Positions 27,557-35,399 of a DNA stretch of 64,000 bases are shown here, piece after piece. The position numbers were made by a program, and so were the translations under genes. Every line of letters begins with the position of its first letter. Within the stretch, counting starts at the first letter, position 1. The stretch spans positions 1 through 64,000 of the forward strand of contig NZ_CP023439.1 of assembly GCF_002354895.1 (NCBI RefSeq). The letters run 5' to 3'. A model generated the notes under the pieces. The model made no database searches, was not told where the DNA came from, and saw nothing but the letters and a program-made list of their open reading frames with translations. The stretch is from Thauera sp. K11 (lineage in GTDB: Bacteria > Pseudomonadota > Gammaproteobacteria > Burkholderiales > Rhodocyclaceae).

Positions 27557-28189
27557 TCAGTGGGTGTGGCGGGCGTGGTTCTGGTCGCGCAGCGAGGCGA
27601 GCAGGGGGGGATCGATACCGTCGAAGCGGACGGTGCGGCCACCGTGTTCCGCCACGAAGGCCGCTGCGCCCGCCTCGTCGGCGAAGGCGGGCAGGTCCGG
27701 GCCGCGCATCGGGCCGCGGGCCGCCGAACCGGTGACGAACACCGCCTGCCTCGCGTCCACCCAGCCGCGCCCCGCATGGTCGGACACGTAGAGGGCGGCC
27801 GCCCGGGCGGCATCGCGCGCCGCACCGAACCGTTCGGGTTCGGCAAGGAACAGGAAGAGATCCACCGGCGAGTCGAAGAAAAGCGCGCCGCCGTCATCCA
27901 GGATCAGTTGCGCCGCCCAGCGCGGGAAGCGCGACGGGTACATGCCGCATACCGCGCAGCGCGCGTCGGCCGGGATCGGGCGGGCGTCGTGGATGCCGAG
28001 GCCGGACGCGGGGTCGTAGGGATGGACGGCGTTCGTGCGCGTCGCCGGAACGATGCAGACGTCGGTTTCCGGCGGTTCGAATGCATCGGCATGCGGGCGT
28101 GTCGCGTGCTGCCATAGCAACGCCGCGGCGAGCAGGGCGCTCGCCGCGGCCGCGTTGATCAGCAGGAGCTGCACGCCGCGGGGGCTCAC
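27557..28189 (-). CDS. Second NosL-like protein (CxxCGM type)
   Basis: A 210-aa NosL-family protein with an uncleaved-looking N-terminal membrane helix (about 7-27) instead of a lipobox. The copper-handling motif is CAVCGMYPSRFP (about 77-88), then FFDSPVDLFLFL and YVSDHAGRGWVDARQAVFVTGS, typical of NosL. The tail is His-rich (NHARHTH). It differs from the CxxDGM-type nosL at 28978 in anchor, motif and C-terminus, so the two are paralogues with probably separate copper steps. Start GTG at 28189 lies in GTGAGC, the right-hand end of a repeat element. Last gene of the nos run. Confidence 0.8.
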   Translation of the reverse strand: MSPRGVQLLLINAAAASALLAAALLWQHATRPHADAFEPPETDVCIVPATRTNAVHPYDPASGLGIHDARPIPADARCAVCGMYPSRFPRWAAQLILDDGGALFFDSPVDLFLFLAEPERFGAARDAARAAALYVSDHAGRGWVDARQAVFVTGSAARGPMRGPDLPAFADEAGAAAFVAEHGGRTVRFDGIDPPLLASLRDQNHARHTH

Positions 28190-28251
28190 CGGGCTACCTT
28201 CCCCTGACGGGCTGCGGTGCGAGCGCCTTCGGGCGGCCGGGCGGCGCTCAC
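28184..28251 (-). repeat. TGAGC-bounded repeat, short variant (family 1, copy 1b)
   Basis: Tandem, internally shortened copy joined to the element at 28243-28334 through a shared GTGAGC. It retains the TGAGCGCC end, a hairpin (GAGCGCC and GGCGCTC), a reduced core, then AAGGTAGCCCGGTGAGC, whose GTG is the nosL2 start. Confidence 0.7.
28186..28251 (-). CDS. Possible 21-codon leader ORF overlapping the second nosL start
   Basis: GTG at 28251, preceded by AGGAGGG, opens a frame of 21 residues rich in Ala, Arg and Pro. It stops at a TGA that overlaps the nosL2 start codon (GTGA). The arrangement would couple translation of nosL2 to this micro-ORF. It lies wholly in repeat sequence, so it may have no product function. 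Confidence 0.3.
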   Translation of the reverse strand: MSAARPPEGARTAARQGKVAR

Positions 28252-28334
28252 TGGACTACCCTCCTGTCGCTGCGCGACATCCTCCCCGAGGGAGGATGAG
28301 CGCCCCCTTCGGGCGGCCGTGCGGGGGCGCTCAT
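28243..28334 (-). repeat. TGAGC-bounded stop-to-start repeat (family 1, copy 1)
   Basis: A 92-bp element, about 85% identical without gaps to the copy at 48569-48660. Read on the minus strand it has a hairpin with 12-bp arms (28323-28334 and 28296-28307), the core GGATGTCGCGCAGCGAC, then CAGGAGGGTAGTCCAGTGAGC. The first TGA is the stop codon of the upstream gene (orf at 28331-28705), and the final GTG opens the micro-ORF before nosL2. Confidence 0.85.
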
Positions 28335-28705
28335 GCCGTCAGCGACGAGAGCCGCGGGTCGGCCAGGAGGGCGCTGACGACTGCGGCCACGTTTGCCGCC
28401 GGGGCGGCGTCGGGGCTGGTCAGCGGGTCGGCCACCACGCGGCCGTCGGGCAGGTGCAGGTGGTTGGGGCGCGTGCCCAGGGCCGGATGCACCGGCGCCG
28501 TGTCGATTCCCATGTCGAGGATCCCGCCGCCGCCGGACACCTGCCAGCGCAGCGAGTAGGCGTCGCGCGCCGCGTAGCGCACGGTCAGCGTCGTGCCGCC
28601 GGGCAGGGGGACGATCAGCGCGTCCTGGGTCAGTTGCGGCGGCGCGGCGAGGCGGTCGCCGAATTCGTGCCCGATCGCGGCGAGGAGTTCGGGATGCAGG
28701 CTCAT
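28331..28705 (-). CDS. Conserved-looking hypothetical protein in the nos cluster (124 aa)
   Basis: A 124-aa soluble protein without signal peptide or membrane helix. The middle is beta-rich (ALIVPLPGGTTLTVRYAARDAYSLRW), followed by a Gly-rich loop (VSGGGGILDMGIDTAP) and a HPALGTRPNHLHLPDGRVV segment. I do not recognise the family. Its start overlaps the stop of the 90-aa gene (ATGA), and its stop codon is the first TGA of a repeat element, so it is the end of the nosL-linked transcript unless RNA polymerase reads through the hairpin. Position suggests a role with nitrous oxide reduction, nothing more. Confidence 0.65.
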   Translation of the reverse strand: MSLHPELLAAIGHEFGDRLAAPPQLTQDALIVPLPGGTTLTVRYAARDAYSLRWQVSGGGGILDMGIDTAPVHPALGTRPNHLHLPDGRVVADPLTSPDAAPAANVAAVVSALLADPRLSSLTA

Positions 28706-28974
28706 CGGCGGTTCGCCTCCTGCAGGAGTCCGTTCAACGCCTCGCGTGCGGCCTGGTGGGTGTCGGCCAGGATGCGGGCGGCGAGGTAGTGTTCGTAGGC
28801 GGGGTGCTCGGCGACGTCACCGGCGGCGATGCGCCGCAGCAGCGCTTCTTCGTCCGCGGCGCCGGCGGCTTCGAGCACCCGCCGGCGGTTTTCGCGCGCC
28901 TCGTAGACCAGGCGGGAGAGCTGCTGGGTGTGCAGGGCGGCCTCCGGCTGCAGCCGGCCGTAGATCGGGTCCAT
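28702..28974 (-). CDS. Hypothetical helical protein in the nos cluster (90 aa)
   Basis: A 90-aa, all-helical, charged protein with no signal peptide (MDPIYGRLQPEAALHTQQL at the start). It follows nosL by 3 bp and overlaps the next ORF by 4 bp, so translation is coupled through all three. No metal-binding motif or known domain is visible. An assembly or regulatory helper for the nos proteins is possible from position alone. Confidence 0.65.
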   Translation of the reverse strand: MDPIYGRLQPEAALHTQQLSRLVYEARENRRRVLEAAGAADEEALLRRIAAGDVAEHPAYEHYLAARILADTHQAAREALNGLLQEANRR

Positions 28975-28977
28975 CGT

Positions 28978-29529
28978 TCACATCCTCTGATCGTGCAGGG
29001 CGCCGCCGTCGAGCGCCACCATGCCGGGTTTGACGTCCTCGAAGCGCAGCAGCGTGCCGCCGTAGGTTTCGATGAACGTCTTCGCGTCGGCTTCGCTGCC
29101 GAAGGAGGCGATCGTCGGCCCCATCGAGCCGTGGCGCTTGGAGCCTTGTACATAGACCGCGCGCCTGGCGTCGATCCAGTGGCCCTTCGGGTTGTCCCAG
29201 TCGGCCTTGCCCATGTCCTGCACGTACAGCGCGACGACGCGGCGCGCCTGCTCCGGGTTCAGGTAGATCGAGAACATCTCCACCGTGTCGCAGAAGAATT
29301 CGGGCTGGACCTGTCCGTCGTAGTGGATCTGCGCCTTCGGGCCGGGGTAGTCGGCGAGCACCATGCCGTCGAGCGCGCAGCTCGTGCTGGCGTCGATCTC
29401 CACCGCTACCACGTTGTTGCTGCCCGTCGTGTCGGGGCCGCAGGCGGCGAGGAAGCCGGCCGCGGCCAGCGTCGCGAGGGCGAGTCCGAACCGGCGTCGG
29501 CGTGGGGGGAGGGGCAAGCGGTATGTCAT
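28978..29529 (-). CDS. nosL: Nitrous oxide reductase accessory lipoprotein NosL (CxxDGM type)
   Basis: Outer-membrane/periplasmic copper chaperone for the CuZ site of NosZ. The 183-aa product has a lipobox FLAAC (Cys about 30), then STSCALDGMVLADYPGPKAQI, the form found in NosL of typical denitrifiers, with one Cys and Met as likely Cu(I) ligands. It continues with FFCDTVEMF and YVQDMGKADWDNPKGHWIDARRAVYV. The start is the ATG at 29529 that opens the lipoprotein signal; the frame extends 102 codons further as nosY shadow. It lies 26 bp downstream of nosY. Confidence 0.93.
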   Translation of the reverse strand: MTYRLPLPPRRRRFGLALATLAAAGFLAACGPDTTGSNNVVAVEIDASTSCALDGMVLADYPGPKAQIHYDGQVQPEFFCDTVEMFSIYLNPEQARRVVALYVQDMGKADWDNPKGHWIDARRAVYVQGSKRHGSMGPTIASFGSEADAKTFIETYGGTLLRFEDVKPGMVALDGGALHDQRM

Positions 29530-29555
29530 CGTCGGGCCTTCTCTGTCATGGGTCT

Positions 29556-30371
29556 TTACTTGCGGAATTTCCAGGCGGCGATCGCCAGCGGCAGTGCGAT
29601 CCAGCCGAGCATCACCGCGCCGAGCAGGGCGGGGCGGGCCAGCGCGGGCGGAAACACGGTGGCCAGGCCGTACAGGGTGCGCACGTCCTCGAGCGCGAAG
29701 ATGTTCAGGATGCGGAACACGTCGGCCGGGTTCGCCAGCAGCAGGTAGGGGAAGATCTCGCCGCCCGTCTGCCCGCCGGTGACCACCAGGGCGCCGAGCA
29801 GCAGCAGATCGAAGATCAGCACGAAGAAGAACCACAGCGCGATCGCGACGCCGGAGGCGCGCGTGCGGTCGCCGGCGAACACCGACACCATCACCGCGAG
29901 GCTCAGGAAGGCGCAGCCCAGGAGCACCGAGCTGAGCATGAAGCCGAAGTAGTGGAACAGGGCGGCGAGGTCGAGCCGGGCCGCCAGCACCACGCCGACC
30001 AGCCCGAAACCGGCCACCGTGGAGAAGGCGAGCGCGGCGGCCAGGCCGAGATACTTGCCCAGCAGCAGTTCCAGCCGGGTGATCGGCATCGACAGCAAGA
30101 GGTCCAGCGAGCCGCGCTCGCGCTCGCCGACGATGGCGTCGAAGCCCAGCACCAGCGCGATCAGCGGCACGAGATAGATCACCAGGCTCACCAGGCTGGC
30201 GATGGTGACCTCGATCGAGCGAAAGCCCACGCTGCCCTGCTGGGCGGCACCGAAGTAGGCGATCGACAGCGCGAAGGCGGTGAACACCAGCGCCACCGCC
30301 AGCACCCAGCGGTTGCGGATGCGGTCCCAGAACTCCTTGCCGGCCACGGTGGCGATCTGCGCGAATTCCAT
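29556..30371 (-). CDS. nosY: ABC transporter permease NosY
   Basis: Membrane subunit of the NosDFY complex needed to build the sulfur-bridged CuZ cluster of NosZ. The 271-aa protein has six membrane segments and the cytoplasmic coupling region FDAIVGERERGSLDLLLSMPI (about 78-98), typical of ABC-2 permeases. It lies 11 bp after nosF and before nosL, the canonical DFYL order. Confidence 0.94.
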   Translation of the reverse strand: MEFAQIATVAGKEFWDRIRNRWVLAVALVFTAFALSIAYFGAAQQGSVGFRSIEVTIASLVSLVIYLVPLIALVLGFDAIVGERERGSLDLLLSMPITRLELLLGKYLGLAAALAFSTVAGFGLVGVVLAARLDLAALFHYFGFMLSSVLLGCAFLSLAVMVSVFAGDRTRASGVAIALWFFFVLIFDLLLLGALVVTGGQTGGEIFPYLLLANPADVFRILNIFALEDVRTLYGLATVFPPALARPALLGAVMLGWIALPLAIAAWKFRK

Positions 30372-30382
30372 GTCCCGCCCCT

Positions 30383-31327
30383 TCAGTCGGAAAAGCCGAA
30401 GAACACGTCTTCGAGCGAGGGCTCGCGTACCGTCAGGTCGCGCACCTTGCCGTCCAGGCTCGCAAGCGCCTCGATCACCGCCATCTTGGCGTCACGCCGG
30501 CACTGCACCGCCACATGGTCGTCGCGCGCCTCGACGGCGCCCACCGGCAGATGGCCCAGCGCCGCGCGGACCGCGGCGAAATCCTCCGGCGCCACGCGCA
30601 CGGTGAACCACAGCGGCAGGTCCATCTGCTCGCGCAGCGCCTGCACCGTGCCGCAGGCTTGTATCTTGCCGGCGGTCATGATCGCGAGCCGGTCCACCCG
30701 TTCCTGGATCTCGGCGAGGATGTGGGAGGTGATCACCGTGGTCACGCCCGTGCCCTTCAGTTGCCGCAGGATCGCGTAGAAGCTGCGGATCGCCTCCGGG
30801 TCCAGGCCGGTGGTGGGCTCGTCGAGGAACAGGATGCGCGGGTTGCCCAGAAGCGCCTGCGCGAAGCCCAGGCGCTGGCGCATCCCCTTGGAGTATTCGC
30901 GCACGCGGCGCCTGGCCGCTTCGGCCAGCCCCACGCGTTCGAGCAGGGCGGGGGCGCCGGCGGTGGGCACGCCCTTGAGCCTGGCGAAGAAATGCAGGGT
31001 TTCCAGCCCGGTGAGGTTGTCGTACAGCACGACGTTCTCGGGTAGGTAGCCGATCTTGCGCCGCACCGCGCGGAAGTCGCCGTTGCCGGCGACCGCGGCG
31101 CCGTCGATGCGGATCTCGCCCGCGCTGGCGGGGATCAGGCCGAGCATCATCTTGAACATCGTGCTCTTGCCGGCGCCGTTGTGTCCGATGAGGCCGAAAA
31201 GCTCGCCCGCGCCGATCTCGAGGTCGACGCCGTCGACCGCGCGGATCGGCCCGTAGTGCTTCTTCGCGCCGCGCGCGACGATCACCGCCGGCGAGGCTTC
31301 AGTCCGGGCGGGGGAAGTGTCTTCCAA
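30383..31327 (-). CDS. nosF: ABC transporter ATP-binding protein NosF
   Basis: Cytoplasmic ATPase of NosDFY. Walker A is GHNGAGKST (about 48-56), the signature YSKGMRQRLGFAQAL (about 135-149), Walker B RILFLDEPTTGLDPE, and the H-loop ITSHIL. The C-terminal ~80 residues form a small extra domain that ends SLEDVFFGFSD. Start uncertain: the TTG at 31327 overlaps the nosD end by 29 bp; a GTG at 31285 (VIVARGAKKHYG) gives a 300-aa protein closer to family length. Neither has a strong RBS, consistent with coupling to nosD. Confidence 0.92.
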   Translation of the reverse strand: MEDTSPARTEASPAVIVARGAKKHYGPIRAVDGVDLEIGAGELFGLIGHNGAGKSTMFKMMLGLIPASAGEIRIDGAAVAGNGDFRAVRRKIGYLPENVVLYDNLTGLETLHFFARLKGVPTAGAPALLERVGLAEAARRRVREYSKGMRQRLGFAQALLGNPRILFLDEPTTGLDPEAIRSFYAILRQLKGTGVTTVITSHILAEIQERVDRLAIMTAGKIQACGTVQALREQMDLPLWFTVRVAPEDFAAVRAALGHLPVGAVEARDDHVAVQCRRDAKMAVIEALASLDGKVRDLTVREPSLEDVFFGFSD

Positions 31328-32600
31328 GCCATTGGCTCCAGTTCGGGTTGTGCGGCTGCATGCGCGGTTTCGGATCGACGATGCTCGGCGCGCGCAGCAG
31401 CGGGAACTGCTGGCCGACCAGGCGCAGCGTCTGCACCGCCGGGCTCGCCAGCAGCAGCTTCATCATCGGGTGCCGCCACGACAGCCGGTCGACCAGGTCG
31501 TTGGCCTCGTACCTGACGTCGCCGAAACCGTCGCCATTGCGGTCCCACCCAAGATAGTTGCTCCAGTGGTTGCCTTCCTTGACGCCCCACAATTCGTCGC
31601 GTGCGCCGACGTAGCGTACCTGTTCGCGGTTGGCGATGAAGTCGTTGTTCTCCACCTGGTTGTTCTTGGAGCCGGCCCACAGGTGCACGCCGACCACGTT
31701 GTCGACGATGGTGTTGCCGCGCAGCGTGTTGTATTCGGCGTCGTAGATGAAGAAGCCGCGCTGGTTGCCGGCGACGACGTTGTTTTCCACCACCGCGTCC
31801 TGGATCGTGCGCAGCATGATGCCGTGGTCGGAGTTGGCCCAGGCGCGGTTGTTGCGCACCACCTGGTCGCGCACCTCCATCAGTGCCAGGCCGCCGCGGT
31901 TCATCCACACGTCGTTGTCCTCCCACAGGTTGCGGTAGGAGTTCATGTAGTGCGTGCCGTAGCGGCTGTGATGCAGCCGGTTGCCGCGGAAGACGGCGTC
32001 GTGCGTGACGTCCACGTAGATGGCGTCGCGCACGAAGCTCACGTGGTTGCCGATCACCTGCGCGCGCAGCGTGTTGTAGAGCTGGATACCGTTGCCGCGC
32101 TGCGAGCTCTGGTAGTCGCGCTTGCCGGTGACGAGGTTGCCCTCCACCCGCACGTCGTTCGCCTGCTCGATCCACAGGCCGAACAGGTTGTAGGCGAGAT
32201 CGCAGTTGCGCACCACCGCGCGGTGCGAACCGGGATACACGTAGATGCCCGCGTTCTGGTCGCGCAGGCTGTCGCCGGAGTTCGCCACGATCAGGCCCTC
32301 GATCGTGACGTCCTCGGCGGTGATGCGGATCGTGTCGCCCTTCAGGCCGCCGGAGAGGGTCGGCCGGTCGAGGCCGCGCAGCGTCAGCGGCTTGGCGATG
32401 CGCAGGTTTTCCTCGTAGCGTGCGCGTTCGATCTCGATCACGTCGCCGGGAGCGGCGCGCTCGATGGCCGCCTGGATCGATCCGCCCGGCGCCACGCGCA
32501 GCGTCGCCGCCGCGGCGGGCGTGCCGAAGGCGGCGGCGCAGGCGGCCAGCAGGCCCAGGGCGGTGCGCAGGTGGCGGCGGGGCGCTGCGGCGGCGCTCAC
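31299..32600 (-). CDS. nosD: Nitrous oxide reductase maturation protein NosD
   Basis: Periplasmic beta-helix protein that works with NosFY and NosL to mature CuZ. The 433-aa product has a signal peptide ending near AAA (about 32), then right-handed beta-helix repeats with many N-x-(I/V) rungs (for example GNHVSFVRDAIYVDV, HYMNSYRNLWEDND, GFFIYDAEYNTLRGN), and NosD hallmarks NHWSNYLGWDRNGDGFGD and a C-terminal LSWRHPMMKLLLASPAVQ. The start is a GTG at 32600 overlapping the stop of the upstream membrane protein (GTGA). Confidence 0.94.
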   Translation of the reverse strand: MSAAAAPRRHLRTALGLLAACAAAFGTPAAAATLRVAPGGSIQAAIERAAPGDVIEIERARYEENLRIAKPLTLRGLDRPTLSGGLKGDTIRITAEDVTIEGLIVANSGDSLRDQNAGIYVYPGSHRAVVRNCDLAYNLFGLWIEQANDVRVEGNLVTGKRDYQSSQRGNGIQLYNTLRAQVIGNHVSFVRDAIYVDVTHDAVFRGNRLHHSRYGTHYMNSYRNLWEDNDVWMNRGGLALMEVRDQVVRNNRAWANSDHGIMLRTIQDAVVENNVVAGNQRGFFIYDAEYNTLRGNTIVDNVVGVHLWAGSKNNQVENNDFIANREQVRYVGARDELWGVKEGNHWSNYLGWDRNGDGFGDVRYEANDLVDRLSWRHPMMKLLLASPAVQTLRLVGQQFPLLRAPSIVDPKPRMQPHNPNWSQWLGRHFPRPD

Positions 32601-33022
32601 AGCACCAGCAGGCCGGCCCACTTGAGGCCGATGAACAGCGCTGCCCCGATCAGCAGGTTCTTGAAGCCGACATAGCAGATCATGTCCATCAGGCTGGCGC
32701 GGCGATAGCGGCGGCCCCACCACGGCCCTTCCTTCACGTAGGGCTTGGAGCCCATGCGCACGGCGATCTCGAACACGCTCCAGCCGAACCACCAGCCGAT
32801 GATCGCCGCCGGCGCCAGTTGCCCCAGCGCCGCCAGCACCCAGGCCAGGCTCGCGGCCACCGCCAGCGCCAGCCCCGCGGCCTGGATAGCCCGCTGGCGC
32901 TGGAAGCCGCTGCGGCTCCACGGCCACAGATGGTCCCATGTCTCGGCGGCGAGCCGTGCCGCCGCGCCGTTCGACGCATAGGGCGGCGTCATCGGTTCGG
33001 TCATGCTGCGCGGGTCTGCCAT
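32597..33022 (-). CDS. Nos-cluster inner-membrane protein of unknown function
   Basis: A 141-aa protein with a hydrophilic N-terminus (about 1-40, including ETWDHLWPWSRSGFQRQRA) and three hydrophobic helices (about 46-64, 67-86 and 115-139). A conserved-looking cytoplasmic loop lies between helices 2 and 3 (GSKPYVKEGPWWGRRYRRAS). GAGGAGG precedes the ATG. It sits between nosR (29 bp) and nosD (4-bp overlap), a place where betaproteobacterial nos clusters often carry an unnamed membrane gene. No cofactor ligands are apparent. It could be a NosR/NosD assembly partner; this is unproven. Confidence 0.72.
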   Translation of the reverse strand: MADPRSMTEPMTPPYASNGAAARLAAETWDHLWPWSRSGFQRQRAIQAAGLALAVAASLAWVLAALGQLAPAAIIGWWFGWSVFEIAVRMGSKPYVKEGPWWGRRYRRASLMDMICYVGFKNLLIGAALFIGLKWAGLLVL

Positions 33023-33051
33023 GTTCGCGTCCTCCTCGGGTGGCCGGTTCG

Positions 33052-35241
33052 TCAGGCTTGCTCGGCCGGGACCGGCTTGATGGGGATGTAATAGCCGTCG
33101 CGGCCGATCGGCGTCAACGGCAGCCCGGCCTTGGTGCGGCGCTTGCGTTCCTGGGCCAGCGGCGGGCAGGCATGTTCGTCCGTGTATAGCACCATGCAGT
33201 CGAGGCAGTGCATGCATTCCCGGTGGTCGATGCGGCCGTGCTCGTCGATCGCCAAGGATCCGCAGCCTACCGCACAGGCTTTGCAGGTGCTGCATTCCTG
33301 CTTGCGCCGCAGGCCGAACCAGCGGAAGGTCGAGGGCATCGCCAGCGCGCCGCCGAGCGGGCACAGGTATTTGCAGAACGGCCGCTCCATGAAGATCGAC
33401 AGCGCCAGAATGCCGGATGCGAACAGCGTGTACGGCCAGCTACGGTTGAACAGCCCGACCAGGTAGGTGGTCTTGAACGGCTCGATCTCGGCCAGCTTCT
33501 CGGCCAGTCCCATCGAGAACATCGATACCGCGAGCAGCATGAAGAAGGCGGCGTACTTCACCCACTTCAGCCGGTCGTGCCACTTCATCGGCAGCGCGAA
33601 CTGGAAGCGCCCGAGGCCGATGCTGCGCGCCACCTTGTACAGCAGTTCCGACAGCGAGCCGAACGGGCACAGCCAGCCGCAGAACAGCCCGCGGCCCCAC
33701 ACGAAGGTGGTGACGATGATGAAGATCCAGAACAGGAAGATGAACGGGTCGGTCAGGAACAGTTCCCACTCCCACTTGAACAGCAGGGAGTGGAACCACG
33801 TCAGCACCTGGGTGATCGACGGCTGCGCCAGCAGGCCGAAGCCGACGAAGCCGATGCTGATGACCCAGGCGGTGTACTTGAACGCGTTCACCGGCCACTT
33901 GTTCTTGCGCGTCGAGCGGCGCGTCAGCGCATCGCGGCTGGCATACACGGCGGCGACGGCGATCAGCAGCGCGGCGAACAGCGCGATCTCGGCGGTGCGC
34001 GACTTCCACACCTTCAGCCACGGCGCGTCCGGCTTGACGACCGTCGGCCGGCCGCCTTCCATGTAGCGGCCGGGCACCCAGTATTCGTCGCTGAAGCTGA
34101 CGAAGTCGCGATGGCCGGTCTCGCGGTCGAGCTTGTTGGCGAGGAAGACCAGGCTCCACGGGTAGGCGGCGCTGAAGCCCGGATCGCGGATGATGAAGAT
34201 CGCCGATTCCTTGTAGCCCGGCGCGCCCGCCGCCTTCAGACCCCACAGGTTCAGGTAGTCGAGGTCGCGGAAGGTGTAGGCGTCCATGTCCTGGGCGACC
34301 TGCACGCGGTCGTAGATGCCGCCGCGCACGAAGCCCGAGCCCTTGAACGAGTCGGTGCCGCTGGACACGATGAAGATCGCATGCTCGCCGGGCTTCAGGC
34401 GCGACATCAGGCTGGCGTAGCCGTCGCTGCCGAGCAGGCTGCGGCCGACCGAAGGCGTGTTCAGGTAGCCGTAGTACATGTCGACGTAGGGCTGGCCGGC
34501 GCGCGGCATGCCGAGCTGCTCGGGCCGCACGGTGAGCCGGCGGACGCTGCCTTCTTCCATCAGTTGGGCCCAGTCCGGCGTGTCGCCGACCGGCGCGAAG
34601 CGGATCTGCGGCTTCGGCTCCACCTTCAGGATGCCGACCTGGCGCGCGATGGCGACGCCCGAGCGCATGATCACCTGATTCTCGGCGATCACGGTGACGG
34701 TGGCGCCGGTGATCGCATCCAGGCCGATCACGCCTTCGTCCGCATGCCCCTTGCCGATCTCGATCTTGTCGCCGACGAACCGGCCCAGGTACTGCTTGAT
34801 GAACTTGGTCAGCACGCTCTCCGGGATGCCCAGCAGCAGGATGGGTTCGCTGTGGCGCAGGATGCGCGTGCCGGTGATGATGCCCTTGGTGTCCATGCCG
34901 ATCAGCGTGATCACCGGCTTGCCGGAGTAGGCCGGGATGTCGACGATGTCGGTCGACAGGAAGGCATAGCCCACCAGCGTCTTCCGGTCTCCCTCGCTGC
35001 GGTAGGCTTCGACGTAGGCGGGCTTGCCCTTGCGCGGGGAGAAGCTGTCGGCGCCGGGCACGACCTCCTCGCAGGGTACGTGTCTGCACAGTTCGGGGTC
35101 GGTGTTGAGCTCGGCGGGCAGCGGCGCCTCGTAGGCGCCCTGGGCGCCGGCGGCAAGCGGGGAGAACAGGGCTGTGGCGGCGAGCAACGCCCCCGCGGCA
35201 AGGCTGCGCAGGGCGGAGATCGGATTCATGGCACGGTCCAT
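33052..35241 (-). CDS. nosR: NosR, membrane FMN/iron-sulfur electron-transfer protein for N2O reduction
   Basis: Polytopic flavoprotein thought to feed electrons to NosZ and needed for nosZ expression. The 729-aa protein has a signal-like helix (about 10-33) and a periplasmic FMN-binding domain with the flavinylation motif TGATVT (178-183; Thr183 expected to carry FMN). Membrane helices follow from about 415, with cytoplasmic CxxxCP motifs (GLFCGWLCPFG, KYLCPLGG), and a C-terminal ferredoxin domain (CSTCKACAVGCG, CMHCLDC). Start: ATG 35241, or ATG 35229 twelve bases later. It has its own FNR-type promoter in the nosZ-nosR spacer. Confidence 0.94.
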   Translation of the reverse strand: MDRAMNPISALRSLAAGALLAATALFSPLAAGAQGAYEAPLPAELNTDPELCRHVPCEEVVPGADSFSPRKGKPAYVEAYRSEGDRKTLVGYAFLSTDIVDIPAYSGKPVITLIGMDTKGIITGTRILRHSEPILLLGIPESVLTKFIKQYLGRFVGDKIEIGKGHADEGVIGLDAITGATVTVIAENQVIMRSGVAIARQVGILKVEPKPQIRFAPVGDTPDWAQLMEEGSVRRLTVRPEQLGMPRAGQPYVDMYYGYLNTPSVGRSLLGSDGYASLMSRLKPGEHAIFIVSSGTDSFKGSGFVRGGIYDRVQVAQDMDAYTFRDLDYLNLWGLKAAGAPGYKESAIFIIRDPGFSAAYPWSLVFLANKLDRETGHRDFVSFSDEYWVPGRYMEGGRPTVVKPDAPWLKVWKSRTAEIALFAALLIAVAAVYASRDALTRRSTRKNKWPVNAFKYTAWVISIGFVGFGLLAQPSITQVLTWFHSLLFKWEWELFLTDPFIFLFWIFIIVTTFVWGRGLFCGWLCPFGSLSELLYKVARSIGLGRFQFALPMKWHDRLKWVKYAAFFMLLAVSMFSMGLAEKLAEIEPFKTTYLVGLFNRSWPYTLFASGILALSIFMERPFCKYLCPLGGALAMPSTFRWFGLRRKQECSTCKACAVGCGSLAIDEHGRIDHRECMHCLDCMVLYTDEHACPPLAQERKRRTKAGLPLTPIGRDGYYIPIKPVPAEQA

Positions 35242-35258
35242 CAGTAAAGGATGATGCA

Positions 35259-35299
35259 GTCTAGGAACTGCCTCCGGCCCTGTAATTGTTTCGTATCAA
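35259..35299 (-). promoter_or_regulatory. FNR/Dnr-type promoter of nosR
   Basis: TTGTTTCGTATCAA at 35286-35299 fits TTGAT-N4-ATCAA with one mismatch. On the minus strand a -10 TAGACT lies at 35264-35259, leaving 21 bp between, so the box is centred about -41. The start site would be near 35252, a very short leader before the ATG at 35241, which favours the second ATG (35229). Confidence 0.68.
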
Positions 35300-35349
35300 T
35301 TTATCGGCGGGCCGGAAAAACAAGGGGTTGCGATGCGCATGAACGCAAC

Positions 35350-35383
35350 GGGGGCGCAAGGGGCGGATACCCCTTGCGCCCCC
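35350..35383 (-). terminator. Strong hairpin after nosZ
   Basis: Arms of 14 bp (35350-35363 and 35370-35383) are perfect reverse complements with a six-base loop, 17 bp past the nosZ stop. There is no T-tract, so it is as likely an mRNA 3'-end stabiliser or partial attenuator as a full terminator. It separates nosZ from the nosR promoter. Confidence 0.65.
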
Positions 35384-35399
35384 TCGTACGATGCCGCGC

